DNA from: Gammaproteobacteria bacterium | Lineage (GTDB): Bacteria; Pseudomonadota; Gammaproteobacteria; Pseudomonadales; Pseudomonadaceae | Reading direction: 5' to 3' | Assembly: GCA_012728415.1 (NCBI GenBank) | Contig: JAAYFD010000009.1 | Coordinates: forward strand, 1-64,000 | Length of the DNA stretch: 64,000 bases | In this document: in pieces, positions 34,675 through 45,000 of the stretch | Layout: each line of letters begins with the position of its first letter | How positions within the stretch are numbered: the stretch's first letter is position 1 | Position numbers and translations under genes: made by a program | Notes under the pieces: generated by a model | The model's input: the letters and a program-made list of their open reading frames with translations, nothing else | Told to the model about the DNA's origin: nothing | Databases searched by the model: none

Positions 34675-35490
34675 TTACAGTCCCAAGCTGGATAACAAAT
34701 CGTCTACATCAACCTGATCAGATACAATATCTTCCGCTTTATCGGCACGAATCTGCGGACCTTCACCCCTGGACCTGCTTTGCTGGATTTTATTATCCTG
34801 CTGCAGAGCAGCCTGGTCATGCTCAATACCGGCCACCTGGTCTACGCTCCGTGCCATGTTACCCATGCGCAACAAGCTTTCGTCTACGTAACCTATCAAC
34901 TCGGTAACCCGCTTGATCACCTGCCCGGTCAAGTCCTGGAAGCTTTGCGCCAGCAATATGTCGTTAAGGTGTCCTGATATCTGGTCACTATCATGCAGGC
35001 TCCGCAGCAAAAATGCCTCGACCCGGCGTGCCAGCTCCTTGAATTCATTTAGTGGCATCTCGCGCCGGGTAAACCGCTGCCAGTCTGCAGTCAGGCTTTG
35101 TGCCTCATAACTGATGTAATTAATCAGTGGTGCACTCGACTCCACCAGGTCCATGGTGTCGTTGGCGGCCTTTTCCGTCATTTTCAGCACGTAATGCAGG
35201 CGTTCACTGGCATCATCAATCTGTGATACTTCTTCAGTATGCGGATTGCCAGCATCCAGCTGCAAATCCAGCAAAGTGCTGTGCAGCGTTTGTGTCAGAC
35301 AAGCCACTTCGTCATACAGAGCCTGATTGCGGATATCGGCTAGCTGGTCAATCAATGCAGTGGCGCCAGCCCAGTCATTCTCGGCCAAAGACGCCTGCAA
35401 GTCGGCAGCACGCTCCTGCACAGCCCGCAGCAGGCGGTCCTGCGTATTTTCGTCTCGTGTCACAGCCAACCCCAAAATTGCCAGCATCAA
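34675..35490 (-). CDS. cheZ: CheY-P phosphatase CheZ
   Basis: 271 residues, helical. The conserved catalytic region [22 protein letters not shown] near residue 190 includes the Gln of CheZ, and the extreme C-terminus [11 protein letters not shown] is the CheY-binding peptide. It overlaps cheY by 4 nt. It dephosphorylates CheY to reset motor switching. The length is longer than enterobacterial CheZ but normal for pseudomonads. Confidence 0.93.
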   Translation of the reverse strand: MMLAILGLAVTRDENTQDRLLRAVQERAADLQASLAENDWAGATALIDQLADIRNQALYDEVACLTQTLHSTLLDLQLDAGNPHTEEVSQIDDASERLHYVLKMTEKAANDTMDLVESSAPLINYISYEAQSLTADWQRFTRREMPLNEFKELARRVEAFLLRSLHDSDQISGHLNDILLAQSFQDLTGQVIKRVTELIGYVDESLLRMGNMARSVDQVAGIEHDQAALQQDNKIQQSRSRGEGPQIRADKAEDIVSDQVDVDDLLSSLGL

Positions 35491-35861
35491 CCATTGACGC
35501 GTTCAAAAATCTTCTCGATCTTGTCTTGCAATGCCTGCGCGGTAAAAGGCTTGACCACATAGCCATTCACGCCCGCCTGTGCCGCTTCAATAATCTGGTC
35601 ACGCTTGGCTTCAGCGGTCACCATCAGCACTGGCAGGTGCTTGAGGCGGTCGTCAGCACGCACCGCACGCAGCAGCTCAATACCCGTCATTTGCGGCATA
35701 TTCCAGTCGGTAACCAGAAAATCAAAATTGCCGCTCTGCAGCATCGGCAGCGCAGTCGAGCCATCATCTGCCTCTTCCGTATTGGTAAAGCCAAGATCGC
35801 GCAAGAGGTTCTTGATGATCCGTCGCATTGTTGAAAAGTCATCAACAATCAGGATTTTCAT
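35487..35861 (-). CDS. cheY: Chemotaxis response regulator CheY
   Basis: 124 residues from ATG 35861 ([14 protein letters not shown]), the conserved start. A GGAGG site better spaced for a TTG at 35873 (MNKNMKIL...) leaves a small doubt about the true start. Single receiver domain: acidic pair DD at residues 7-8, phosphoacceptor Asp in [12 protein letters not shown], Thr/Ser in VLMVTAEA, Lys in YVVKPF. It binds the flagellar switch when phosphorylated. 132 nt separate it from fliA. Confidence 0.96.
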   Translation of the reverse strand: MKILIVDDFSTMRRIIKNLLRDLGFTNTEEADDGSTALPMLQSGNFDFLVTDWNMPQMTGIELLRAVRADDRLKHLPVLMVTAEAKRDQIIEAAQAGVNGYVVKPFTAQALQDKIEKIFERVNG

Positions 35862-35993
35862 GTTCTTGTTCAAACGAGCCTCCAAGTGTTCAATCTGCCG
35901 GCAGTGCCCGACGTGTGTAATTCATTGGTTTCCATTGACAGCCTTGCTTTCTTTTATATTTGTCGCATGCCTGCTTGCGCGGCACTCGCCTTG

Positions 35994-36734
35994 CTATGAA
36001 GGTCGTTGCTGCCAGTCAGCCAGCCGGCTGCGTAAACGCGCGGCACACTGGCTGTGCAACTGGCTGACCCGAGATTCACTCACCCCCAGCACCTGGCCGA
36101 TTTCTTTCAGGTTCAGTTCATCGTTGTAATAAAGCGAAAGCACTAGACGCTCACGCTCGGGCAGCCCGTCAATCGCATCCGCCAGCGCCTGACGGAAACG
36201 CTCATCTTCAGTAGCATCGGCGGGCCCATCCTGCTGACCAAAGCTGGGCTCTGGCGCTCCATCCTCCATCAAGTCGTCAAAACTGAACAGCCGGCTACCC
36301 CTTGTATCGGCCAAGATACGATAGTATTCATCCAGCTTGACCCCCATCTCCTTGGCCACTTCCTGGTCCGTCGCATCACGACCGGTGCGCTTTTCTACTT
36401 CCCGCACCGCATCACTGACCATACGGGTGTTGCGATGTACCGAACGCGGTGCCCAGTCACCCTTGCGCACCTCGTCAAGCATTGCGCCGCGAATGCGGAT
36501 ACCGACAAAGGTCTCGAAACTGGCCCCCTTGCCTGCGTCAAATTTTTTTGCTGCCTCCAGCAGGCCGATCATGCCGGCCTGTATCAGATCTTCTACCTGC
36601 ACGCTGGCCGGCAGGCGGGCCAGCATGTGATAAGCAATCCGCTTGACCAGGGTTGCGTGTTGCTCGACCAGGCGAGACTGGTCGTCAACGCCTTGCGTCC
36701 TATTGTACATCTGCAGTCCGCTTGTCAGTGCCAT
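35994..36734 (-). CDS. fliA: Flagellar sigma factor FliA (sigma-28)
   Basis: 246 residues. Regions 2-4 of sigma-70 family factors: HATLVKRIAYHML, DLIQAGMIGLLEAAKKFD (region 2), FVGIRIRGAMLDEVRKGDWAPRSVH (region 3), and LPERERLVLSLYYNDELNLKEIGQVLGVSESRVSQLHSQ (region 4 helix-turn-helix, given here in overlapping segments). It directs late flagellar and chemotaxis genes and is held by FlgM. It is 18 nt downstream of fleN. Confidence 0.96.
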   Translation of the reverse strand: MALTSGLQMYNRTQGVDDQSRLVEQHATLVKRIAYHMLARLPASVQVEDLIQAGMIGLLEAAKKFDAGKGASFETFVGIRIRGAMLDEVRKGDWAPRSVHRNTRMVSDAVREVEKRTGRDATDQEVAKEMGVKLDEYYRILADTRGSRLFSFDDLMEDGAPEPSFGQQDGPADATEDERFRQALADAIDGLPERERLVLSLYYNDELNLKEIGQVLGVSESRVSQLHSQCAARLRSRLADWQQRPS

Positions 36735-36752
36735 TGGTTTGTTTTCATCCCA

Positions 36753-37568
36753 TTACTGGCCAACCAGCCGGTCAACAAAGAACTCCAGGTGCCCCCGCGG
36801 TGCATCCATCAATGGCCAGGCATCCACCTTTTGCGCAATGGCACGAAATGCCTGCGACGCTTTGCTGCGAGGATATGCCTCATATACCGGCCGCTGGCGC
36901 TGTACTGCCTTGCGAACCATTTCGTCGTAGGGAACCGCACCCAAATATTGAAGAGCCACATCGTCAAGAAAGCGCTCGGTCACATTGACCAGCTTGTTGT
37001 ACAGATTGCGTCCCTCCTGCGGGCTATGGGCCATATTGGCCAGGACACGAAACCTGGTCATGTTGAACTTGGTGTTGAGCAACTTGATCAGTGCATAAGC
37101 ATCCGTAATTGAAGTCGGCTCGTCGCACACCACCAAAATCACTTCCTGGGCAGCACGCACAAAGCTGGTAACCGAATCACCAATTCCCGCCGCAGTGTCG
37201 ATCACCAGTACATCCAGGTTATCACCCAGCTCGCTGAATGCCTGAATCAGCCCTGCATGCTGTAATGGCGTCATGGACACCAGATCCTGAGTACCGGAAG
37301 AGGCCGGCACGATCTTGATTCCGCCCGGGCCGCTCAACAATACATCGCGCAGGTCACACTCACCAGTCATCACTTCGTTCAGAGTGCGTTTGGGTTCCAG
37401 CCCAAGCAGTACATCCACATTGGCCAGACCAAAGTCAGCATCCAGCAATATCACTCGCCGTCCGAGTCCGGCCAGCGCCACGGACAAGTTAACGGAAACG
37501 TTGGTTTTGCCAACGCCGCCCTTGCCGCCGGTTACCGCAATCACTTGAACTGGATTCTTGTTTGACAT
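36753..37568 (-). CDS. fleN: Flagellar number regulator FleN (FlhG)
   Basis: 271 residues. MinD-like ATPase: VTGGKGGVGKTNVSVNLSVA (deviant Walker A), VILLDADFGLANVDVLLG, VLVIDTAAGIGDSVTSFV. It antagonises FleQ and FlhF to keep a single polar flagellum, so this organism is expected to be monotrichous or polar. It lies between flhF and fliA as in other pseudomonads. Confidence 0.96.
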   Translation of the reverse strand: MSNKNPVQVIAVTGGKGGVGKTNVSVNLSVALAGLGRRVILLDADFGLANVDVLLGLEPKRTLNEVMTGECDLRDVLLSGPGGIKIVPASSGTQDLVSMTPLQHAGLIQAFSELGDNLDVLVIDTAAGIGDSVTSFVRAAQEVILVVCDEPTSITDAYALIKLLNTKFNMTRFRVLANMAHSPQEGRNLYNKLVNVTERFLDDVALQYLGAVPYDEMVRKAVQRQRPVYEAYPRSKASQAFRAIAQKVDAWPLMDAPRGHLEFFVDRLVGQ

Positions 37569-37610
37569 CTATTTTGCACCTTAATAAATATTCAGTTGCC
37601 GATGAGCCGC

Positions 37611-38918
37611 TCAAACAGCATAACGTGACGCCTGACCCGCACCCGAATAAAGCTCGGCCATGATTTCCTCTGCAGGTTCATCCGGATTTTGCATACGCAC
37701 AGCACGGCTGACCAGCTGATGACTGCGTGACACCTGGATGTCATCAGGAATTTTAGGACCATCAGTAGTATAAGCCACTGGAAGCCCTTGGCCAATTGCC
37801 ATACCCAGCACCTCACCCATGCTCACAGCCTCATCCAGTTTGGTGATGATACAACCGGCCAGTCCACAGCGCTTATAGGCATGCCAGGCTGCCTTGAGTA
37901 CCTGGTGCTGGCTGGTGGCAGCCAGCACCAGATAATTGCGAATGGGTAGCTTGCGACTGACCAGATTGTCCAGCTGCAGTGCCAGCACAGGATCACTGGC
38001 CGGCAAGCCGGCAGTATCCACCAGCACCACACGCTTTTTTGACAGTGGCTGCAGGGCTTCCTCAAGCGACTGCCCGGCCCCCACATGACTTACCGGCACA
38101 TTGAGAATTCTACCCAGGGTTTTCAGCTGTTCCTGCGCCCCAATACGAAAGCTGTCCATACTGACAATTGCGATATTCTGCGCACCATGCTCCAGTACGT
38201 AACGCGCTGCCAGCTTGGCCAGAGTGGTGGTTTTGCCCATGCCGGCCGGTCCTACCAGAGCAATTACTCCCCCCTGCATTACGGGTTCATTTTTTGGCGT
38301 TTGCACGGAGCGAGCCAGCTGCGCCAACACCATGCGCCACGCCTCACGAACATTCAGGCCCTGGGGAATTTTCTTCATCACCGGGCTGATAACTTCGGCC
38401 GGCAAGCCCATTTTCTGCAACTTACGCCACAGCGCCGCATGCCCTGGCTGTTGTTGCTGCAAGCTCTGCCAGCCCATATTGCCGACCTGCATCTCGATCA
38501 GCTCACGCAGCCCCATCAGCTCGGAGCGCATCTGTGCCAGCTCCTGCTGCTCTTGCGCAGTGCGCATAACAGCGGCCTTTTGCTCTTGGTTATAGCCTTC
38601 TGTCATCTCGGCCGTGTGCCGCATCACACTGTCAAATAGTTGGCGATCGCGTCCGCCGGCAGCCAGACGAGCCCGCTGCTCAAAGTCGGTACGTGCACTA
38701 AGAATTTTCTGGCTGGTCTTGCGCAACTCGGCTTCAAGTTCCGGATTGGCACGAACGGCTGCCGGCTGCGGACTGTAATCAAGCGCTGCTGTCAGCTCGA
38801 TTCCACCCGCCAAGCGCCGCGTTGAGAGAATGGCAGCATCCGCGCCCAGCTCTTCCTTGACACGATTCATTGCCTGACGCATGTCTGCAGCAAAAAAACG
38901 TTTGACTTGCATGGCCAT
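37611..38918 (-). CDS. flhF: Flagellar GTPase FlhF
   Basis: 435 residues. SRP-type GTPase: an N-terminal basic region (MAMQVKRFFAADMRQAMNRV), a central helical part, then G domain with GPAGMGKTTTLAKLAARYV (G1), SMDSFRIGAQEQL (G2), VLVDTAGLP (G3) and TKLDEAVSMGEVLG (G4). It places the flagellum at the pole together with FleN. The C-terminus is normal. It is 17 nt downstream of flhA. Confidence 0.95.
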   Translation of the reverse strand: MAMQVKRFFAADMRQAMNRVKEELGADAAILSTRRLAGGIELTAALDYSPQPAAVRANPELEAELRKTSQKILSARTDFEQRARLAAGGRDRQLFDSVMRHTAEMTEGYNQEQKAAVMRTAQEQQELAQMRSELMGLRELIEMQVGNMGWQSLQQQQPGHAALWRKLQKMGLPAEVISPVMKKIPQGLNVREAWRMVLAQLARSVQTPKNEPVMQGGVIALVGPAGMGKTTTLAKLAARYVLEHGAQNIAIVSMDSFRIGAQEQLKTLGRILNVPVSHVGAGQSLEEALQPLSKKRVVLVDTAGLPASDPVLALQLDNLVSRKLPIRNYLVLAATSQHQVLKAAWHAYKRCGLAGCIITKLDEAVSMGEVLGMAIGQGLPVAYTTDGPKIPDDIQVSRSHQLVSRAVRMQNPDEPAEEIMAELYSGAGQASRYAV

Positions 38919-38935
38919 GATTGAGCCCTCTTACC

Positions 38936-41062
38936 TTAATTCTGACCTACCGTTGCAACGATAGTCACTTGTTTGTTATCCGGAATCTCCTGGTAGGCCA
39001 ACACATGCATACTGGGCACTGCCATCCGGGCAAATCGCGACATCATGGCCCTGATTTGGCCTGCGACCAGCAAAATGACTGGCTGGCCCTGCATTTCCTG
39101 ACGTTGCGCAGCTTCTACCAGAGACTGCTGTAGCTTCTCGGCCATGCCGGGTTCGAGTAATACGCCAGTATCCGAACCCTGACCTGCCTGCTGCAAACTA
39201 TTAAGCAATATCTGTTCCAACCCTGGCTCAAGCGTGATCACTGGCAGCTCGGACTCAAGCCCGACAATGCCTTGCACGATTGCGCGAGACAAAGCGACCC
39301 GGACTGACGCCACCATGGCGGCGGAATCTTGACTCTTGGCTGAAGCATTGGCGATGGCCTCGGCAATGGTACGAATATCGCGTACCGGCACCTGCTCCTG
39401 CAGCAGAGTCTGCAAAATTTTCAGCAACGTGGACAAAGACACCATGCCGGGCACCAGCTCTTCGGCCAGTTTCGGCGAGCTCTTGGCCAGCACCTGCATC
39501 AACTGCTGGACCTCTTCGTGGCCAATCAGCTCATGGGAATGTTTGCTCAGCACCTGGTTCAGGTGTGTGGCCACCACCGTGCTGGCATCCACCACGGTAT
39601 AGCCCAGCGACTGGGCCTGGTCACGCAGGTTCGGCTCGATCCAGACCGCTTCCAGGCCAAAGGCAGGATCAACCGTTGCCAGCCCATTGACGGTACCAAA
39701 CACCTGCCCAGGGTTGATCGCCAGCTCACGCTCGGGATACACCTCGGCTTCGGCCACGGTGACACCCATCAGCGTCAGGCGATAGGCATTTGGATTCAGG
39801 TCCAGGTTGTCACGGATGTGTACTGAAGGCATCAGGAAACCCAGATCCTGGGACAGTTTTTTGCGCACCCCCTTGATGCGCGCCAATAGCTGGCCTCCCT
39901 GGTTGCGATCCACCAGCGGTATTAGCCGGTAACCGACCTCAAGCCCCACCATATCTACCGGGGTCACGTCTTCCCAGCCCAGTTCGCGCTGCTCCGGCGA
40001 GGCCGGTGCCGGCAACTGATCGGCTTGCGAGCCGCCCTGCTCTTCCTTCATGGCCTCTTCTTCAGCTTTACCGCGGCGCCAGATCCAGTAAGCGCCACCG
40101 GCAGCCAGCAGACCCAGCCCAACAAAGGAAACATGCGGCATACCGGGCACAGCCCCCATGGCGACCAGGATGGCTGCTGCAATGGCCAGCGCCTTGGGCG
40201 AGTTGAGCATCTGGCGCTGTATCTGCTGCCCCATGTCTTCGGCAGTGGTAACCCGGGTCACCATCACCGCGGCCGCCGTAGACAACAACAGCCCAGGAAT
40301 CTGCGCTACCAGTCCATCACCAATGGTCAGCAGCGAGTACACCGCCCCGGCATCCTTGAAAGCCATGTTGTGCTGAGCCATGCCGATGGCAATGCCACCC
40401 AGCAGGTTGATGAACAGGATCAGCAGGCCAGCAATGGCATCACCACGGACAAACTTGCTGGCACCGTCCATGGAACCGTAAAAATCTGCTTCCTGGGCCA
40501 CTTCGGCGCGGCGGATTTTAGCTTCGTTCTGGTCGATAATGCCGGCGTTAAGGTCAGCATCAATGGCCATCTGCTTGCCTGGCATGGCATCCAGGGTAAA
40601 GCGTGCGCTCACCTCTGAAATACGACCAGCGCCCTTGGTTACCACCACAAAGTTGATGATCATCAGGATGGCAAACACCACGGCGCCCACGACATAGTTG
40701 CCGCCAACGACCACCTCGCCAAACGCCTGAATCACCTTTCCCGCTGCATCGCCTCCATCATGACCGTGCAACAACACCACCCGAGTCGAGGCCACGTTGA
40801 GCGCAAGGCGCATCAGGGTAGCGACCAGCAGAATGGTCGGAAAGGCAGCAAAGTCCAGCGGACGCATGGCATATACACACACCAGCAACACCACGATGGA
40901 CAGGGCAATATTGAAAGTAAAAAAGACATCCAGCAGGAACGGCGGAACGGGCAGCGTCATCATGCCCAGGATTACCAGCAGCAGTACCGGAACCCCCAGG
41001 TTGCCCTGCCTGAGTATCGATACGCCACTGCGCATGCCTGTCATTACCTGTGTACGATCCAC
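38936..41062 (-). CDS. flhA: Flagellar type III export gate protein FlhA
   Basis: 708 residues. Eight transmembrane helices in the first ~330 residues (GVPVLLLVILGMMTLPVPPF, then DVFFTFNIALSIVVLLVCVYA), the conserved FHIPEP-family loop VTKGAGRISEVSARFTLDAM PGKQMAIDADL (two segments), and a large cytosolic C-terminal domain that docks export substrates. First gene of the operon; a sigma-54-like promoter lies 62 nt upstream of the start codon. Confidence 0.96.
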   Translation of the reverse strand: MDRTQVMTGMRSGVSILRQGNLGVPVLLLVILGMMTLPVPPFLLDVFFTFNIALSIVVLLVCVYAMRPLDFAAFPTILLVATLMRLALNVASTRVVLLHGHDGGDAAGKVIQAFGEVVVGGNYVVGAVVFAILMIINFVVVTKGAGRISEVSARFTLDAMPGKQMAIDADLNAGIIDQNEAKIRRAEVAQEADFYGSMDGASKFVRGDAIAGLLILFINLLGGIAIGMAQHNMAFKDAGAVYSLLTIGDGLVAQIPGLLLSTAAAVMVTRVTTAEDMGQQIQRQMLNSPKALAIAAAILVAMGAVPGMPHVSFVGLGLLAAGGAYWIWRRGKAEEEAMKEEQGGSQADQLPAPASPEQRELGWEDVTPVDMVGLEVGYRLIPLVDRNQGGQLLARIKGVRKKLSQDLGFLMPSVHIRDNLDLNPNAYRLTLMGVTVAEAEVYPERELAINPGQVFGTVNGLATVDPAFGLEAVWIEPNLRDQAQSLGYTVVDASTVVATHLNQVLSKHSHELIGHEEVQQLMQVLAKSSPKLAEELVPGMVSLSTLLKILQTLLQEQVPVRDIRTIAEAIANASAKSQDSAAMVASVRVALSRAIVQGIVGLESELPVITLEPGLEQILLNSLQQAGQGSDTGVLLEPGMAEKLQQSLVEAAQRQEMQGQPVILLVAGQIRAMMSRFARMAVPSMHVLAYQEIPDNKQVTIVATVGQN

Positions 41063-41123
41063 GCTCTACTCCCCAAAAAAACAGCGCCAACTTACTGGCG
41101 TCCGATCAACACAGGTTTTACAA

Positions 41124-41139
41124 AGCAAAAAGCGTTCCA
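41124..41139 (-). promoter_or_regulatory. Sigma-54 promoter of the flhA operon
   Basis: The minus strand reads TGGAACGCTTTTTGCT, which fits TGGCAC-N5-TTGCT with one mismatch and the correct GG-to-GC spacing. Transcription would begin about 50 nt upstream of flhA. RpoN/FleQ control of flhA is known in Pseudomonas. A FleQ site is not identified here. Confidence 0.65.
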
Positions 41140-41249
41140 GCCATGCAGGCAACGCCCTCATTTCCTGACTGTCTGAGCTTTTCTGTAGAGCTGCCGGGGG
41201 TATTGAAAATGTCTGCCTGATAAGCCTACCCAGCAAATACACCTAAACA

Positions 41250-41864
41250 TTACCGTCCTTCCATGAACAGCCGTACAGCAATCCAGCTGTTTAAAATCAT
41301 TTCGCGATTGCCCGGTCGCCGGTTTACAAACATGGGACTGGGGTGCGGACTTGAAAAAACTTCGAGATCAGGCGCAATGCTTTGAATGTGCTTTTCTATT
41401 TTTTTGGCCTTGGCGCCGACCAGCACGACCACGCGCAGTCTCGGCAGCAGCCTCAGCAAATCCGCCAGCGATTCGACTCCCGAAACAATGTCTGACGTAC
41501 TTGCTGGCCGAATTTTGTCGCCTGACCCGATATACCAGGGGACCGTGTTCCATAGCGCGATTCGGCGACGATCTATGTTTGCTGCGTGAATCAGCTCAAA
41601 AAAGTTCTTTGCTGTCCCGTCCGGATTGTTCATGGATATGAATCCGGAATTGCGCGCTTTCGGACCAGGGGCTTCCAGCAAAAACAGAACTTCAGCCTCT
41701 ACTCCCCCATCCCAGGGATCAAAATATGGAATGGAGACCTCTGGCCCCATCTTGTTCCGTAGACCACGGACAAACTCCGCCAGGCTCGAAACATGAGGTT
41801 CGGCTCTTTGGGACAACCGTTGTTTTTGTGCTGCTTCATCACGCAGCATCTTGGGACAATCCAC
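41250..41864 (-). CDS. Uracil-DNA-glycosylase-superfamily protein
   Basis: 204 residues if it starts at the GTG at 41864, which has AAAGGAG five nt upstream; the open frame reaches 41918. Superfamily motifs: LFLLEAPGPKARNSGFIS (motif A region) and SSPHPSPMFVNRRPGN (motif B, His-Pro-Ser). Between them NTVPWYIG and VVVLVGAKAKKIEKHI fit the fold. Which lesion it removes is unclear; it could act on uracil or another base. It lies alone between flhA and hrpA. Confidence 0.8.
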   Translation of the reverse strand: MDCPKMLRDEAAQKQRLSQRAEPHVSSLAEFVRGLRNKMGPEVSIPYFDPWDGGVEAEVLFLLEAPGPKARNSGFISMNNPDGTAKNFFELIHAANIDRRRIALWNTVPWYIGSGDKIRPASTSDIVSGVESLADLLRLLPRLRVVVLVGAKAKKIEKHIQSIAPDLEVFSSPHPSPMFVNRRPGNREMILNSWIAVRLFMEGR

Positions 41865-41912
41865 AGCCACTCCTTTATGAACTAACTCAAGCTGCAGGTG
41901 ACTATCCAGGCC

Positions 41913-41994
41913 GGCCAAGGTCTGAGCAAGGCATCAGCACCTGTGACGAAGCTTGCTTCGGCGCGGGTGCGTAGCCGCAGCACAGACCTTGGCC
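41913..41994. repeat. 82-nt nested inverted-repeat element after hrpA
   Basis: Outer arms GGCCAAGGTCTG (41913-41924) and CAGACCTTGGCC (41983-41994) pair perfectly over 12 bp. Inside are GCACC/GGTGC (41937-41941 with 41966-41970) and CGAAG/CTTCG (41947-41951 with 41956-41960). The whole could fold as one long cruciform or RNA structure. It lies 26 nt after the hrpA stop with no U-run. It may be a degenerate intergenic repeat or an hrpA 3' structure. Confidence 0.5.
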
Positions 41995-42020
41995 GACCAA
42001 AGCCAGCGCACAAAACCAGC

Positions 42021-45000
42021 TCAAGCCAAAACTTCAGCCCACTGTCTCGACAGCCGCTTGTCCGACACCGGCATTTTGGTGCCCAGCTGCTGGGCAAACA
42101 GTGATACGCGATATTCTTCCAGCATCCAGCGATACAGTTGCAGGGCCGGATCGTATTTGCCTTCTTTTTGGTGCTTGTCGAGCCGGTCGCGGTATTGCTG
42201 CTGATAGCCGGTCAGCTCCAGGGTCCAGACGCGGTCTTTTTGCAGCTGGCTGCCCAGCTTGTCCAGCCGCTGCTCAATACCCTTGAGATAGCGGGGATAC
42301 TCCTGCAGCCACTGTGCCGGCACTTCGCGTACAAAGCCGGGATAGATCAGCGCCGCCAACTGCGCCTTGATGTCATTCAGGGCGACCGCCATTTGCAGGT
42401 CGATACGGCCTTTGAAACGTTTTTTCAGTTCGTGCCAGCGTTGCAGAATATCGCGCAGCCGTTTGATCAGGGCTTCAGCGGCCTCCACGACACTGCCACG
42501 GTGCCGTTCGGCCAGCTGCTGCACGCCCGCTGCGCTGCGCGGCAGCTTCTTAAGGCCGGTCAACGCCAGCTGTTCGGCACAGGCCAGCAATACGTCTTCG
42601 GCCAGTGCATCAATACGGCCCAGATCGCGGTACAACAGCGTCAGCTGGTTATCGCGCTGCAACAGTTCACGCACATAGTTGCCCGGCTCGCTCCAGTGCT
42701 GCACCAGCAGGCGCTGCAGAGCACGGCGGTGCTCATGCTCGGCCTGGGCCTGGCTGGCAAACTGACCTTCCTGAACCTCGCCGTCACGGTCAACCAAGGC
42801 AGGGAACACGGTCATTTCCAGCCCGGCGACTTTCTGCTGCTTGAAACTGTCCAGCTCAAAACTACCGGTATCCAGCACCTGCGCCTGATTTTTTTGCTGC
42901 TGTTCGCGCAGTTGCCCCAGGGCTTTCTGGCTGGCACTACCGAAGCGGCCCAGCAACTCGCTCAGGTCACGGCTTTCGCCCATGCGCTTGCCCTTGGCAT
43001 CCAGCACCTCGATATTCATTTTCAGGTGATGCTCGATGCCCTGCCAGGCTTCTTCCCAGGCCTCATCGGCAATACGCACACCGGTCATGCGCAGCAACTG
43101 GTGGCCCAATGCGGCAGTCAGCTCGCCGTCGGCAAAGGGCATCTTCTCCAGTGCGGCGCGAACAAAGTCCGGCACCGGCACAAAGTTTTTGCGCAGCGCC
43201 TTGGGCAGTTGACGCACCAGGGCAATACAGAGCGGCTCCAGCAGGCCGGGCACCAGCCATTGCAAACGGGCGGGCGGAATTTGCAGCAGCACAGGTACAG
43301 GAACACTCAGCGTAACGCCATCACGCGGATGTCCCGGCTCAAACTCATAGCTGAGCGGCAGCTTCAGCCCATCCCAATTCAGGTGATCCGGGTATTGCTC
43401 AACTGTGACCTCGCTGGCTTCACGCTGCAGCACATCTTCGGCGGTCATGTGCAACAGCTTCGGCTGTTTGGCGCTTTCACGCTTGTACCAGCGCTCGAAG
43501 CTGGCCGTCTGATAAATATCCGCCGGAATATGGCGGTCATAGAAGGCAAACAGGACTTCTTCGTCGCCCAGAATATCGCGGCGGCGCGCCTTGGCTTCCA
43601 GCTCGTCCAGCTCGTCCAGCAGCTTGCGGTTAGCCGCCAGACAGGCGGCGCGGCTATGGATTTCGCCCGCCACCAGACCTTCGCGAATCAGTTGCTCACG
43701 CGCCAGTTGCGGCTCGACCGGCCCATAATGTACAGGCCGGCGACCCACCAGAATCAGTCCATACAGGGTGATTTGCTCATAAGCAACGCACTGGCCGCGC
43801 CTTTTCTCCCAGTGTGGCTCAAGGTAGGTGCGTCGGGTCAGGTGCGAAGCGGCCTGCTCGGCCCAAAGCGGGTCAATGCGTGCCACCAGCCGCGCATACA
43901 GGCGGGTAGTTTCCACCAGCTCGGCGGCCATGATCCATTGCGGCTTTTTACGGCCAAGACCGGTGGACGGGTGAATCAGAAAACGGCGCTGGCGTGCGCC
44001 CAGATAGTCGTTATCTTCGCTTTTCTGGCCGATATGGCTCAGCAAACCGGTCAGCAGAGCTTTGTGCAGCGCATCATAGCTGGCCGGCTCGTCGTTAAAG
44101 GCCAGCTGCAGCTCACGGCAAATCAGCACCAGCTGACGATGGGCATCACGCCATTCCAGCATACGCAGGAAGTTGACATAGTTCTGGCGGCACCAGCGCC
44201 GCGCCCCGCTGCTGCCCTGCTCCTGGCGCTGCTGCTCAAAGTCGCGCCAGAGATTGATCAGCGCGGCAAAGTCGGAATCCGGGTCTTTCCACTGGGCATG
44301 GGCCTGATCGGCAGCCTGCTGTTTGTCCGCCGGGCGCACCCGTGCATCCTGGGAGGACAACGCACTGGCAACGATCAACACCTCGCGCAGACTGCCCTGC
44401 TCGGCCGCGGCCAACAACATGCGCCCCACTCTGGGATCAATCGGCAGGCGCGACAACTGACGCCCCAGCGGCGTTAGCTCGTTGGCTGTGGTAACCGCCT
44501 GTAGCTCCTGCAAGGTGGTAAAGCCGTCGGCGATGGCACGGCCTTCCGGCGGTTCGATAAAGGGAAAGTCCTCAATCGCGCCCAGCCGCAGACTGAGCAT
44601 TTGCAAAATCACCGCCGCCAGGTTAGTGCGCAGGATTTCCGGATCGGTAAATTCCGGCCGCGTGAGAAAGTCTTCTTCGCTGTACAGGCGGATGCAGATA
44701 CCGGCCTCAACCCGCCCGCAACGACCCTGGCGCTGGTTGGCGCTGGCCTGGGAGATCGGCTCCACCGGCAGGCGCTGTACCTTGGCGCGGTAACTGTAGC
44801 GGCTGATGCGAGCCGTGCCGCTGTCAATTACATAACGGATGCCGGGCACCGTCAGCGAGGTTTCCGCCACGTTGGTGGCCAGCACGATTTTGCGCCCGGA
44901 CTGGGGCTGGAAAATCTTTTGTTGTTCACTGGGCGTCAGCCGCGCATACAGCGGCAATACCAGACTGTGTTTTAGCTGCGCCTTGCGCAATACCTCGGCA

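Noticed and set aside
42138-44477. 779-codon plus-strand ORF opposite hrpA
   Set aside because: Antisense shadow; hrpA motifs are unambiguous on the other strand.
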